From NCBI GenBank assembly GCA_013396655.1, contig WBMV01004773.1, positions 62,001-126,000 on the forward strand: a DNA stretch of 64,000 bases. Reading direction: 5' to 3'. The notes below the pieces were generated by a model. That model had not been told where the DNA came from and made no database searches. It saw only the letters and a list, made by a program, of their open reading frames with translations. The DNA is from Campylorhamphus procurvoides (taxonomy: Eukaryota > Chordata > Aves > Passeriformes > Dendrocolaptidae). Position numbers and translations under genes: made by a program. Below, piece by piece: positions 52,006 through 64,000 of the stretch (position 1 is the first letter of the stretch; each line of letters begins with the position of its first letter).

Positions 52006-53673
52006 ATGGCCCTATTATCACATAATAAGAACTTGGTGTATGACCTTAGACACGTAAAATTGAAAATACAGGTCTCCTATTGCCTATTATTGCAACTTCA
52101 ATAAAATAGATTTAAATGCCTATGCCTTCCTCAACACAGTATTAAGCAGTATTTAATCCCTAATATTCCTTTCCATAATAGATTACAGAAATTCATAGTC
52201 CAAGTTTCAGTCATTCATCTTCTGAAAGGCTAATAGATTCATTTTAACAGTACTGAATTATGTAATTTCAAAGGATGAGATCCTCCTCAAGAAAAAAATG
52301 ACAGACAGCAGTTTTGCCCAACAGGTTTCTAGCCATTAATCTTGTGAATTTTAACAGGTAGTCCCAGAGACAACAGGAGTGAGAGAAAACTCATCAATTT
52401 TCGCAACGGTAAAAACATCAGCTCAGGCCTCTCAGTATTCTGGAATCACTTTATCCTGGGCTTACTCCAATGCTCAATAATAAATAACCCCTATGCTTAG
52501 TATTATCCCATTTCACAACTCATCTTGACTTGTTCTCACCCTACCCACATTTGCTGGTAGAACCAACTGTTGTAGTGAGCCTATGACTCTTTTCCGATCA
52601 TCCATGGACTAAAACCAAAATCCTTCATAGGTTTTAAAATATTAGAAATAATAATGCTAGGGCTTCACTTTAGATTCTTCAAAACATTTTCCTTTGTTTT
52701 GCCCACCATTACTGCATACGAATATAAGGTCATCAGAGCAACTGAGGCAGGCTATAGTTAGTCTGGCAACAGCTATTCTAACTGGAGAGTACAACCTATG
52801 AATAACTTCAGCCAAAGTAATCCTCATTTGTATTTTTGTTCAGAAGCAGAGGTGTTTCATGAAAACTCACCAAATATCAGAGCTGTATGTGAAAAGCTAG
52901 TCTCTCATCAGGAAACCTTTCACTCAAGTAAAACCCTCTACTCTCCAGTCAACAGGGGAGTGCTCCCAACCTAAGTCAGTGATTAAACTCAGAGATGTTA
53001 AAGAAACCAGGAGACATTTTTTGTGCAGTTGCTAAAACAGATTAAGCAATATTCTTGCCTTGCCTTCATCTTTATAAATCCTCTTCTCTCTTGTGTGCAA
53101 TTGTTCATTTCCCAAGGGTAATTAACTGAATAATTTTATAACAGATACCTGCTGCAAATTTCAGCAATTATGATCAGGACAGACCATAGATGAGGTGGAG
53201 CAGGAGGAAATATAGGGCTCATTTCAATGACAGTTCCTACTGCAGCCCTCTCTGTCTTGTCCAGAAAAATAAATGTAAATCTTATTGGTGAAAATAATTT
53301 TCCTACCCTTCTAAATTTTAAAGGGAACAAAAAATTATGTATTAGAAAGGAGTCGGGTCTTGGCATCTGTATAACACTCACACTCAGCAATATCAATTAT
53401 TGGAGGTGTCCTCTCACTGATCCCTTTTTTCCCCACATGGTACACAAGTGGGCCTTTGTTAACTGGCATGAATATATTGCCATAACTTCATTCACAAAAG
53501 TATCTGTTTTAATTTAATAAAGTTTTGTCTCTGTTTTGTTGTTCATAGATACATGCCCCATCTCACAATATTACAGAAAATACAGGAAACACACAAATTT
53601 AAATGTAAAATGAAAAATCTCATCAATCCTTGTAAGTCTATTTACAATTTCAAAACCACTTCTTTTTAATATT

Positions 53674-53690
53674 AAAAAAAAAAAAAAAAA
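53674..53690 (+). repeat. Poly(A) run of 17
   Basis: Uninterrupted A run with no recognisable retrotransposon body next to it. Confidence 0.8.
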
Positions 53691-54620
53691 GACTTCCGTA
53701 GAATCATAAGACATTTTCAGGTAATACTGATATAAGTTACAATAGCAACCATGTCATCTTATTATGCTTCACCCATAACATCCTGCTTTGAATTATTTCA
53801 ATAATTAGATAAATGAGTATTAATGAAACACATATTTTCAGAAAATATTACAGTCAATATCCCCATTCTTTATAAAAGTCAGTGGTTTGGTTTTCTTTTG
53901 TGTTTGCAATTTAAGTTTCTCCTTGATTTTTTCTGAACTCCTTCCACACTACAGTAAAAATGGAACTGTATAGTGGATAGGTGGTTTATGATCTATATTA
54001 CTTACCTCAGGACATGCAATGAGCAGCCTGTTTATTGCATATATTGCATATGTATTTTTTTAATAATAAACATAAATTTTTCTAGTTATTGCAATCTGAA
54101 AAACTGTGGTTCAGATAGAAAATCAATAATGTCCTTTTAAGGTTAAGCTCAGTGAAACAAAGTGCTGAAATAGTTTCTGATGAAATTGCACCTCAGCTGA
54201 ACTCACAAAGACCAGCATTATGGCAAGAGGATAATGTCATACCTGCAGTATTATAGATTGCAGCCAATCAATCAGATATATTGTAATCGCTAAGGGCAAC
54301 GTCCTATTGCACTAAAAAATATTTTCGGGTTTCACAGTAGAAAGATTGACACGTTTTAACTGGAGCAACCTAAATCAAATACTTCACTAAAATCGATGAA
54401 TTAACCTTACTAGAGGACACAGCCCAGAGATGCACACATTTGGTCCAGGTAGAAATAGCGTACTGGGCCAAAGACTAAGCTGGAAGAAAGGTTAATACTC
54501 TGCACTGACAAACTACAGGGGGAGCTCCCTGCTCCTGCAGGGAAATAAACACCTATTTCCCTTGATGTCACCTCTGATGGATGGCCAAATATGACCCACT
54601 GTGTAGTTCCTCTAATTGCA

Positions 54621-55530
54621 GAGTCACAGAAATACAGAATGGTTGAGGCTGGATGGGACTTCCAGAGTTTACATAGTCCAAGACCCCAGATTAACCAGGG
54701 TCAGCTGCAGCAAGTAGCTGTATCTACATGGACAAATCCATGTCTAGACAGTTTTGGGTTTTTGTTTGTTTTTTTTTTTCCACAGACAGACACTCCACAA
54801 CCACTCTGGGCAACCTCTTCCAAGTGGCCTGGTCATCCTTCAAGTTTTTGGTCCATCTCACTCTTCCCTTAACTGATCAGTGCTTTCCCAGTTTCTCTAT
54901 GAGATTGTTTTGCAGTCGGTATGAAAAGCTGTTTTAAAGTCAAGGTAAACACCACCGACTACTCTCGCCTCATCCACCAAGCTGCTTGCCTCATTATAGA
55001 AGGCTACCAGGTTGGTTAAGCGTGATTTTTGCTTTGTAAATCCGTATTGACTACTCTCAGCTACTTTCATGTCCATCATGTTTTTGGAAATGGTTTCCAG
55101 GGTTTTATTACTTTCACAAGGAATTAAGTGAAGCTGACTAGCCTGTAGTTTCCCAGATCTTCCTCCTTGCCCTTCCTGAAGACACAGATGATATTTGCTG
55201 TCTTTAAGTCCTTGGGGACTGCTCCTGGTTGTCATGACCTTTCAAAGATACCTGAGAGTGGCCTTGCAATGACAACAGCCAGCTCCAACAGTATCCATAG
55301 ATGCAATATTTCAGGCCCCATGGATTCGTGTATGTCCTCATTGCTAAAGAGCTCCCAGCCTGGTCCTCCTTCACTGAAGGCAAATTTTCCTTGCTCTGTC
55401 CATTAGCAGCAGGTACTTTCTGTTTTCCTGGGATTTCAAAGCCTCACGCACAAGCACTATGCCCAAGTGTCTTCATGGAGATAGCCTTTGTTTTTGCTAA
55501 GCCAGAAAGTGAGCCAAAACTCACTCATTT
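54621..55530 (-). mobile_element. CR1 LINE with internal deletion, minus strand
   Basis: The left end (54621-54700) is the reverse complement of a CR1 3' tail (AGTCACAGAAATACAGAATG then GTTGAGGCTGG). Further right, 54890-55240 encodes, on the minus strand and across frameshifts, the upstream reverse transcriptase region: a motif resembling FRKGKEEDLGNYRPVS near 55140-55190 and a YLDF motif followed by a degraded KAF near 54930. The part from 55240 to about 55530 resembles the CR1 coding sequence before that. The C-terminal half of the reverse transcriptase, present in the copies at 4498 and 62052, is missing between about 54840 and 54890, so the copy has an internal deletion. A T run at 54769-54779 lies in the 3' UTR part. 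Confidence 0.85.
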
Positions 55531-58500
55531 GTCAAACCCTCTTCTATTCCTTCTGGGAAAGGAGTCTTCAAAAGCCCAATGGACTTTTTAAGGAAGATTA
55601 TAGTTAATTTTTCAATTAAATTCCCAATTTTCTCTTTATAGACGAATTAGCCTCTATTTACTCTTATTAGTTGTGACATTTGTTAACATGGGAGAGACCA
55701 TGCTCCATGTCCTATGCTCCTAAGTAAAGTATTTTGAATTTTCAGAGACATTATAGACATCAAACGCCTGCTGAAATCCTTAAACATCCTTAAGGGAACA
55801 AGATATGCTCCAGTACTCTTAAGACTTACAAACAAATATCAATAAACATGCAGATAATTAAAAACACTAAAAAAATGCTATTTAGAGGACAGCATTTTAA
55901 TCTAATAGATAAAAATATTAGCTCACCTCTGACACCTAAAATATTTATATGAAAAATTTTAATGGTTTGTGGACACATTTTATTTTAAACAAAATATGCA
56001 AAGCTCTTTTTTAATGAATGAACTTTGTTCAGTGACAGAATTGTTACCTGGAAAATCTTCCTATGTAAGTAAAAAAAAGCTCAGTTTGCACAGGGAGCTT
56101 TAAAAAATATATCTGTAAATTGATTCATTTTAATCTCTAATATTCTTTAAAAATTACTGTTTCCTACATTTCTCTAATAGAGATAGTAAAATTATTTCTC
56201 ATTTTTTATGACAAATTATTCAGAAATATAAAGTGAATAACTAATTCACCATAAAATGAAGTATTTACTTTGCTGGGTGTTAGAAGGTGTTAAAAGTAAT
56301 TGATATGAAAATTCCAGCTGAAATGTTTTTATGAATTTACCTCACTTTAACTACAATTTTCTCTGATCTTGGAGCTTTTGAAATTTATGGGAGTGTTTTA
56401 TCCCCAGGAAGAGACTTATTTTCATTTCAAAAAAAGTTAAAACAATTCTTTATTGTTACTCTTTTTGATACATATACACATTTTTATATGGGCTGTGGCA
56501 TTAAAGAGCATTAAAACACAAACCCTGCAACTTAGAAGCTGAATAGAGTTTCACTTTTTAGGTGGTATCAACCATTATTAGCTTTAGTACTCATCTGATT
56601 TTGCAGACAAACCATAATGCAGCAAAATCATGTGAGCAACTAGAATTTTTCATGGATTCATCACTTGCAACTCTGTATGCCTAAGCATGTGCTAATCTGT
56701 CAGATGTGTTTCCACCCTTTTACTTGCCATCTTCATTCAGGGACAGAATTCCAGGTAAAGACTAAAGAGCGAGCCCAGAGAGGAGCCCAGTAGAAACACC
56801 TCTCGCCTGATGGGTGTGAAACAGAATCTCTGTTGAGCAGTTCAAAACCTGGACTGGCACTAAGGTCACCTACTTGAGACCCCTAACCATATTTTGATAA
56901 TACTGGGCAAGGGGGCTATTCCTGTATTTATGTATGACTATCTAATTGTGAAGTTTCTGCTAAACTCGAGTGGTGATGGAAGGCTCAGAAACTCATTTAT
57001 TGTCAAAGGAAATGAAAGACAAGGTTCCAAGATTCAGGTTTGCCATTAGCACAGAATAAGCAATTAATTCTCTAGGATACATAACCCCATATACAGAAAG
57101 TGCTATGTCTTCTGAAGGTTCTTCCCAGCTCAGTAAAAAAGGATGTACTTCTCTGTTACCTGTGCTAGCCTTCATTATGGTATTCAAGCATTACTAATGA
57201 TAATTAAATATTTAGCTAGTTAGCATCTGGGGCAATAGTTAGCAGCCTGCCTGGACAGTAGCTCCTGTGAGCACTAGACAATCAGAGCAGAAAAAATTGT
57301 TGTGATTATAACTTAATAAGGTGGCTAAAATGGATCTCAGATAATCAATGAAAAATACTTGCTCAGCCCTTGTTCAGAAACAAGCTCAATAATAATTATG
57401 CAAAGAACTTTCAGTCAGCTTAAAGATACTTTAATATTTTACTATTTTTTATGTTTTATATATTCTTGTATTTTACTGAGAAGTAACCACACAATGTAAG
57501 AAAGACTGTAAGAAAACCTGCAGATGAGATGCAGGGAATTGCTAACTGCCCCATAAATACACAGATGAGTGTCAGTAACTGTGCAGCATCCCAGTTGTCA
57601 TACCAGCTTAAGTTATAAAAAATAAATAAAATACTGCACTAGTGTTGCAGCACACCAACACATTGATCAACTCACCCCTCTGCTGCTCACTTACCTTCCA
57701 TATCTCTCTTTGCTGCTGTTTTTTCTCTTTTCAGGTTTTAGAACTGGCATTTAGAAAAGGGAAAAGGGAAAAGAGAGGAGACGGGACTGTCTTGGTAATT
57801 AGAATGCAAACAAATTTTAACACAAGACATTAAATTTTGTAGTTAGACACATGAATTAAAGAGGTCTGCTTTAGAGGTTGTGTGTGAAGAGTACTTTAAA
57901 AAATCAGGGCATGTTTTTAGATACATATTTGCATGGGGCACAAGATATCTTTTCATGATCAGTTTGTATATGGAGTTGGACTATATGCCATGTTAAAACT
58001 CAGAGTTTAATTGTGGGAGTAATGGAAAAATGTAGAGCATCCTTGATGCATTAGTTCACAAGTTTCCTGTCTAATGGAACTTTGATACAGAGACCAAAGT
58101 GTGACTGATCTGATTTTGATGAACACTAGGAATTTTTTCAAGTATGTGCAGCAAAATTAAGAGATTTTTTATTGACTTTCAGAGTTGATGTACCTTTCAG
58201 CTGAACGGATCTAGCAAAGTTTCACCTCTCTGACATCCCTTTTGCTTTGCAAAGATTGCACATTCCACCTCCCAAAGAAAAAAGGAAAAAGTTTATTTTT
58301 CTCACAGCAAAGCCAAAGCCAAGTATTACGAATTCTCCTAAAAAGCTGTTATTGATTTCTTTTTTTTCTCCTAGGAAATCAAGGCAAAATCCTCCGGTCT
58401 CTAATTTTCCCTAACTTATTTAAAAAATAAAATAATTTTCAGTCATTCATATGATATAAGCTCCCCACTAAGTGAAATAAAGCTTTCATGAAAACTACAT

Positions 58501-58610
58501 TTGCTTTGGTTTTTGGGTCAGAAAATTCAAGACAATAAATTTCCATTTATTTAGTGTTCTTGCTATGTGTATGAGTATACATAAATAGTAACATACACAC
58601 AGAGACATAT

Positions 58611-58636
58611 TTACATATATATTTGTATATATATAA
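58611..58636 (+). repeat. Imperfect (TA)n microsatellite
   Basis: TTACATATATATTTGTATAT and ATATA form an imperfect TA-rich stretch. Confidence 0.7.
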
Positions 58637-59224
58637 AAGTGTCTTACTTACAGGCATGTATAAGAGTGACAAATTCTCAGAAAAACACCAAATATGTTTA
58701 CTGCTGAATAACATACATTAACCTTCCCAATATAGTCTAAAAATCCCTTCCACTCCTATTTTACATACAGAGAAAGCATTTCTGAAGGATGTTGCCAATA
58801 ATACAACTTCCTCATGTATTTTTAAGGTGCAATTTCCCTTCTCATACCATATGGGTTCCAAGAAAGACTCAAAAATACAGTTCCTGTTTCCCAGTAAAGA
58901 ACGAAACAAAGAAGTCACTTGGTATATCTTCCACTTTCCACAAAGGATAGTGGTCCAGTGCTTAGATGTGAAAATAAGAAAATTTAATGCATTCTTCCAC
59001 TGAAAAAAAAAGCCCAACCAAACCAACCAACCTGAAAATAATGTTATCCCAAGGAGTACAATCTCCCTGTAAAAAAATCACATGCACTTTCTATTAGCTT
59101 GACTGTGTGACCGTGACATTTACTTTTAAAATTTAAATCACTTACTCTATTGCTTTCACATTCCATACTTTGTTTTTATATTTTCTCTTGTCAAAAGTGG
59201 AACTATATATTTAATTTTGATACC

Positions 59225-59250
59225 AAAAAAAAAAAAAAGAAAAAAAAAAA
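59225..59250 (+). repeat. A-rich homopolymer tract
   Basis: Fourteen A, one G and eleven A. Confidence 0.8.
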
Positions 59251-62051
59251 GAATCTTAATGTGGCCAAGAAGCTTCTTGAGGTTACAGAGGGTAGTGTGT
59301 GAGGAATAATATGATGAAAATTTAAGACTGAATGGATAAATTGCAAACACAATAGATGCTAGTACACATTTTGCATTGTTGCACAGTAAGCAATTCAAGG
59401 AAAAAATAGTCCTTGCTTATCAAATTCTTATTGAAGCACTTAAAAAGTACAGCACAACTAAAAAGGCCAGAAAACTTTCAAGCTCTGAAAACCAGAATTG
59501 GATGTTTACTGAGACTTACAAAAAATTAGACATTTCAAAAGAAAACATTACAGAAGTGGAAAAAAAACAGGAAAGAATTTTAAATGGCCAGTCTTTTAAT
59601 ACATTCATCTGTGAGATTTTCTCTTCTGATAATACTTTAGGAGTATTGTAATAAAAAAAATTAAAAATCAACCACTTCTAAAGGCAAGTTTGGTATATCT
59701 CCTAGACTGTACAAGAACAAAATTTGTCTTTCAACATCCAACTGGTGATGTAGCACTCAGTTGTGATGCAGTAGTGAATATTTTGTTAACCATACAGATG
59801 TGTTAGCTGCAGCTACATGCCATGTGATGCATGTCTGCAATTCCAGCAAACAGGAGTTGGCCAGAAAGCTCAAGACCTGTAACAAGTTGATGTGCCTTCT
59901 GGAATCAGAAACTTTCTGACCATAAAAAGTCTCAGCCCTGACACCAGCCCATGGGCAGCTAGGGTGGTGTCAGACTGGATTTCAGAAGGTGGTTATTCCC
60001 AGGGAAATTTTAGCAGTTGAATGGCTACTTTGATTTCTGGTCACAGAGAAGCTTAAGGTTAATCACCGTGCTGAACCTTCAATCAACCTAATGCAAGCCC
60101 TCTCACGTGAAAATTTAATCACTAGTCCCAGGATTTCAGGCAGAAGGCAGTGTAACTCCCACATGACACCTCATCTTATTGATAATATATTGTGGACAGC
60201 TATATCTGTAGTGTGGGATTCTGGGACTCACTGGAAGAGTTAACCTGATAGGCGTTCATAGGAAATTCCCCAAATGAAATTTGAAAACATTCTTCCTTTT
60301 GAGTTTGTAGGAAATAGAGTCAGAGAAGAGGCATTCATTGATAAACTAGAAAAATAATGGAATTAGATTTAGATTAGGATTATATGATGTAGGAAACTCT
60401 GCAAAGTGGAAAAACTCTTTCATTCTGAACTTTTAGATCTCTACAGTCCTTCACTTGTATGATGAGAGATAAATATGACTGACCATTAAAGTGAAAAAAT
60501 CCCTATCAGAAATGGTACAGTTGGTTAAATTAAGTCAAACTACTTGAAAGTGAAGAAAAACTATTTTAGAAACAAAATGACAAAATACTTTTTTTTAAAA
60601 CACATTTACATTTCAGAGTTTTTCAAAATACATTTCTTCAGACATAAAAATGCATTTAGAACAAAACATTTTGGAATTAGTTAATAATGAAAAAATGTCT
60701 ATTGACTCCAAAATTAAAAAAAAAAAAAGTTACATTTTCATTTCATATACTTTGAAATATTTTCTTTGTAAATTATGCTTTATTCCTAACTAAACAAACA
60801 GAGACAGATTCCTTCCCTTTTAGTATTAATAGCTTTTTAAAGCAATCAAGAAAAATAAATCAAGAATAATTGTAAGACAAGGTTTGTTTTAAAAGAATGT
60901 TTTAAACAGGAAAGATATAAGAAGCCTATTTTTAATACAATAGAGCATTCTAGGGTACGGTCTGTTGTAAAAACAGAATGTTGTTGTGTTATATAACAAT
61001 TGGTTTTGACAATTTGTTATCTTTTAATAGCAGAAAGTCTGCAAATCTCTATGAATAAAAACACTGGCTAAACAAAATAAATTAAATAAACTCAAGTGCA
61101 CCAGTATTCCTCTATCCTGAAATCACTGCTATCATGAATTTAATGGAGTAGATTCCAGTTGCAGTTTTCAGTGGTGAGAGGAAAAAGCAGAAGGGCAAGA
61201 GAGAAGATTGTAACGTGCTATCCTATAAAGCGAAGGCAGGAAACCATAAAATTAATTTTCAATATAAAACATAAGCCAGAAGTCTGTCCAGATGGTTTAA
61301 CATGTCATATTAACCGAGAGGCAAAATCTGTCCCCATGATGGGCAACGGCCTTATGAGTTGGAGACGAGAAATCCAGCAGCTACATGCACAAAAGATGCA
61401 ACCACAGAAACAGTTATGCAAAAAAAGCCACAGCATTCCTGAAACCCAGCAAGAAGAGCAAGGACTTGGAAGGAAAGATTTTGAAGGCAGCCTTTACTTA
61501 TGTTCACATGACTGAACATTGTAACACAGCTGCTCTAAATATTTCTCTTCATAAAATGACAGTTTAATTCTACAAAATCAGCATAATTTTCATCTACTAA
61601 ATGCTGAGTTGTGACATGAAACACTTATTTGCATGAATTTCCATCCTTCTGTCAATGCAAAGTTTCCTGTATGCTTGCACCTGCTCTAGCTCTCAAGCCT
61701 AGCAAACCAACCTCATGGGGCCATGACATTGCCTTTGCTTTCTTCATCCACTTCTGTCACCTGTGTTCTCTCCTCTCACCTTTCCCCATAACATACAGTA
61801 AGTAACAGAAATTCCTTGCTTTGCGTCAAAGGCCACCAAATAAATAAAGATTTCTTTCTTACTAAGTTGCTGGTCCCCAAACTCTGATGTTTCTGATTTA
61901 AGAAAGGGAAATAAAGGTAATTAGGTTAAACAGATTACACTTCATTCAGTACCAAAAAAATAGTGAGATCCTTAACAGAATTTAATTTTTATTGCATTTA
62001 ACTTTGTGGGTTGTTTATTTTTTAAAATAAATACTTTATCCATATCTTGTC

Positions 62052-62998
62052 CTACAGGGCTCTGTCTTAAGACTGGTGCTTTTTAATATCTTCATCAGTG
62101 ACAGACAGCAAGATCGAGTGCACCCAGCAAGTTTGCAGATGACACCAAGCTGAGTGGTGCAGTTGACACACCTGAAGGACAGAGTGCCATCCAGACAGAT
62201 CTGGACAAATTTGGGAAGCGGGCCCATGGGAAACTCATGATGTTCAATAAGACCTGGGTTTGGGCAACCTCCATTATCAATACAGACTAGGGGATGAAGG
62301 GTTTGAGAGTAGCCCTGCCAAGAAGGATTTGGGGGTGTTGGTGGAGGAGAAGCTCAACATGCCCCTGTAGTGTGCACCTGCAGCCCAGAAGGCCAATTGT
62401 ATCCTGGGCTGCATCAAAAGAAGTGTGGCCAGCAGGTCAAAGGAGCTGATTCTGTCACTCTGCTCTGTTTTTGTGAGACCCCACCTGGAGTGCTGTATCC
62501 AGCCCTGGGGGTCCCAGCACAAGGAGGGCACAGTTCTGTTGGACTGAGTCCAGAGGAGGGCCATGAAGATGACCAGAGGGCTGGAACACCTCTCTTATGA
62601 AGACAGGCCAAGAGAGTTGGGGTTGTTCAGCCTGGAGATGAGAAAGCTCTGGGGACATTTTACTGGTAGCCTTCCGGTACTTAAGCACCATTATAGGAAA
62701 GATTTAGAGCAACTTTTTACATGGGCAGATAGTGATAAGACAAGGGGGGGATGGTTCTGAAGTAAAAGAGGGGAAATTTAGATTGGATGTCAGGAAGAAT
62801 TCCTTTGTTCGGCAGGTAGTGAGGCACTGGAATGGGTTGTCCAGAGAACTTATAGATGCCTCATCCCTGGAAGTGTTCAAGGTCAGGCTGGACACAGCCT
62901 TGGGTAACCTGGTTTAGTGGAAAGTATCCCTGTCTATAGCAGGGTGGTTGGAATTCTTTAGGACTCTTTCCAACCCAAACCATGATATGATTCTGTGA
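62052..62998 (+). mobile_element. CR1 LINE, 5'-truncated, plus strand
   Basis: This copy starts within the reverse transcriptase at GTGCTTTTTAATATCTTCAT (near 62080), passes the region of the polymerase box (TTTGCAGATGACACCAAGCT near 62130, encoding FADDTKL), and continues to the C-terminal block with KMTRGLEHLSYEDR, then EGKFRLDVRKN and VVRHWNGLSREL, ending near the stop at 62918. The 3' UTR follows and ends in CCAACCCAAACCATGATATG then ATTCTGTGA, the CR1 tail. Frameshifts and stops (for example near 62290 and 62548) show it cannot encode an active enzyme. It is the best preserved CR1 in the window, judged by eye. Confidence 0.95.
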
Positions 62999-64000
62999 AC
63001 AGTTTTGAAAGAAAAAGGGGAAGAGATTTTGCTTCTAAGTGATCAACTGAAATGTCTGAAAAGATTTTAAAGTAATTGTTATTTAGAATAAGGTGATGGA
63101 GTCCAATTTTAGTAATTAACTGAGCTAGCAGATTGCTTTCTATCAAGAGACAATCCACAAGTTCACACATCCCATTATAACCCTGTATTTTCCTTTTCAT
63201 TCAATTAAGCATTATCTGCTTGCAGATACAGTATCTGTTAAGGGTCAGGTTGCCAATTTCAAGCTGAAAGATTTTGCATTGGGATGGGTAAAAGAGACTG
63301 TTGCAGAGCATAGTAGATACACATAGTATATGTACAATTTTGATCCTAAATTATTTTTCTTTTCTAACAGACTTACACAACGAAATAATTTTGGTGAAGG
63401 GTTTTAAGTTCTTTGGTTGATTGGGGTTTTTTTAAGCAAACAAACAAAAAAAAATCACAAAAGTAGTAACATCCCTGTAAGTATGCTTAGCATTTTTGGG
63501 CTACATAAAATACAGGTTCCTTAGCAAGATCTGCTCCTGGCCTCATTCATATTCCATAAACTGAAGCTTGGAAGGATACTTAAAAATCATCTTTATTCAG
63601 TAGAGAAAGACAGATTTCTTGAGCTCTGTCTAGGATCAAAAGCATAATCACTTACCCTGAAGTTGCTATACTCATTCATTCTGATTGTAACAATAGAGCA
63701 GATTTGCCCTGTTGAATAGAAACAGCTTAAACAAGTTCTTCACTCCACTTCAGTTCCTTTTATGCAATAGAGTCTAAGGTTAAAGATATGATTTGACATT
63801 TTTGTACTGACACTCAAAATTTTTTGCTGTCTACATAAACATGCATGAAAATTATAGTAACTATTCATAACTACTTCAAGTACTCAGACTTAAACATTTT
63901 ACCAAATTAATATAAAATGATTATTGTTCCGTAACCCTGTTGGTACAAGCCAGTCAGAAAAGTATTAAAAATTAATTTCTTCACAGAGTGTCATCCATGC
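62999..64000. other. AT-rich flank right of the plus-strand CR1; no gene seen
   Basis: No exon, RNA gene or clear repeat, apart from a short AAAC/A-rich run near 63438-63455. Confidence 0.5.

Larger units (their letters stand above)
49850..54620 (-). other. AT-rich flank or 5' intron; no gene seen
   Basis: Unique-looking sequence with the microsatellite at 51967-52005 and the A run at 53674-53690. Frames at 50287-50478, 51711-51941 and 53227-53517 have no recognisable motif. The segment around 54170-54310, with GCAGCCAATCAATCAG, is less AT-biased and could be regulatory, but this is a guess. Confidence 0.5.
55531..62051 (-). other. AT-rich flank or 5' intron; no gene seen
   Basis: Mostly AT-rich sequence with simple A/T tracts. 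The longest frames are 59376-59651 (91 codons, lysine-rich) and 61159-61515 (118 codons, basic and Gln-rich), both on the plus strand. Neither resembles a known family and neither has supporting splice or promoter context, so I treat them as chance frames. Confidence 0.5.

Noticed and set aside
59376..59651. Plus-strand frame of 91 codons, lysine-rich
   Set aside because: It lies in A-rich sequence, which alone produces Lys/Asn/Glu-rich frames. No family resemblance.
61159..61515. Plus-strand frame of 118 codons
   Set aside because: It is the longest unexplained frame right of the exons, but it has no recognisable domain, no splice or promoter context, and its biased basic/Gln composition follows local A-richness.

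Overview
The window looks like nuclear DNA of a bird. The evidence is AT-rich intron-like sequence, several 5'-truncated CR1 LINEs of avian type, two long terminal repeats of a family common in birds, and two exons of a vertebrate classical cadherin. There is no sign of bacterial, phage or organellar gene organisation, and no RNA gene or CRISPR array was found.

One gene can be supported: a type II cadherin, very probably CDH12 (cadherin-12, Br-/N-cadherin 2), read right to left on the minus strand. Its first coding exon (43831-44061, possibly with a short 5' UTR to 44075) encodes the signal peptide, a short propeptide, the furin site RVKR and the start of EC1 with the two swap tryptophans. 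Its second coding exon (12504-12798, 295 bp) encodes the rest of EC1 and the EC1-EC2 linker. The exons join in phase 0 across an intron of 31,032 bp. The third coding exon was not found in 1-12503. Everything right of 44076 is therefore probably 5' intron or upstream flank, and everything left of 12504 is the next intron.

Layout: 1-12503, intron with a CR1 (4498-5613), a decayed CR1 tail (about 11640-11840) and a polypyrimidine tract (7507-7544). 12504-12798, exon. 12799-43830, large intron with a tiny CR1 tail (18198-18254), an ancient CR1-like remnant (about 34330-35120), a GGTT/GTTT tract (about 40152-40235), a TTTTA/TTTCA tract (42121-42210) and one undetermined base (42977). 43831-44075, first coding exon. 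44076-64000, probable 5' intron or flank with an imperfect palindrome of about 135 bp (44761-44895), two solo LTRs (47563-48159 and 49240-49849), a deleted CR1 (54621-55530), a plus-strand CR1 (62052-62998) and microsatellites.

Most open reading frames of 60-140 codons here have no recognisable domains, and many lack an ATG start; they look like chance frames in AT-rich DNA. I did not find a previously undescribed multigene system. The most interesting unexplained items are the long palindrome at 44761-44895 and an LTR in the sense orientation about 3.5 kb upstream of the CDH12 start codon that retains a TATA-like box.
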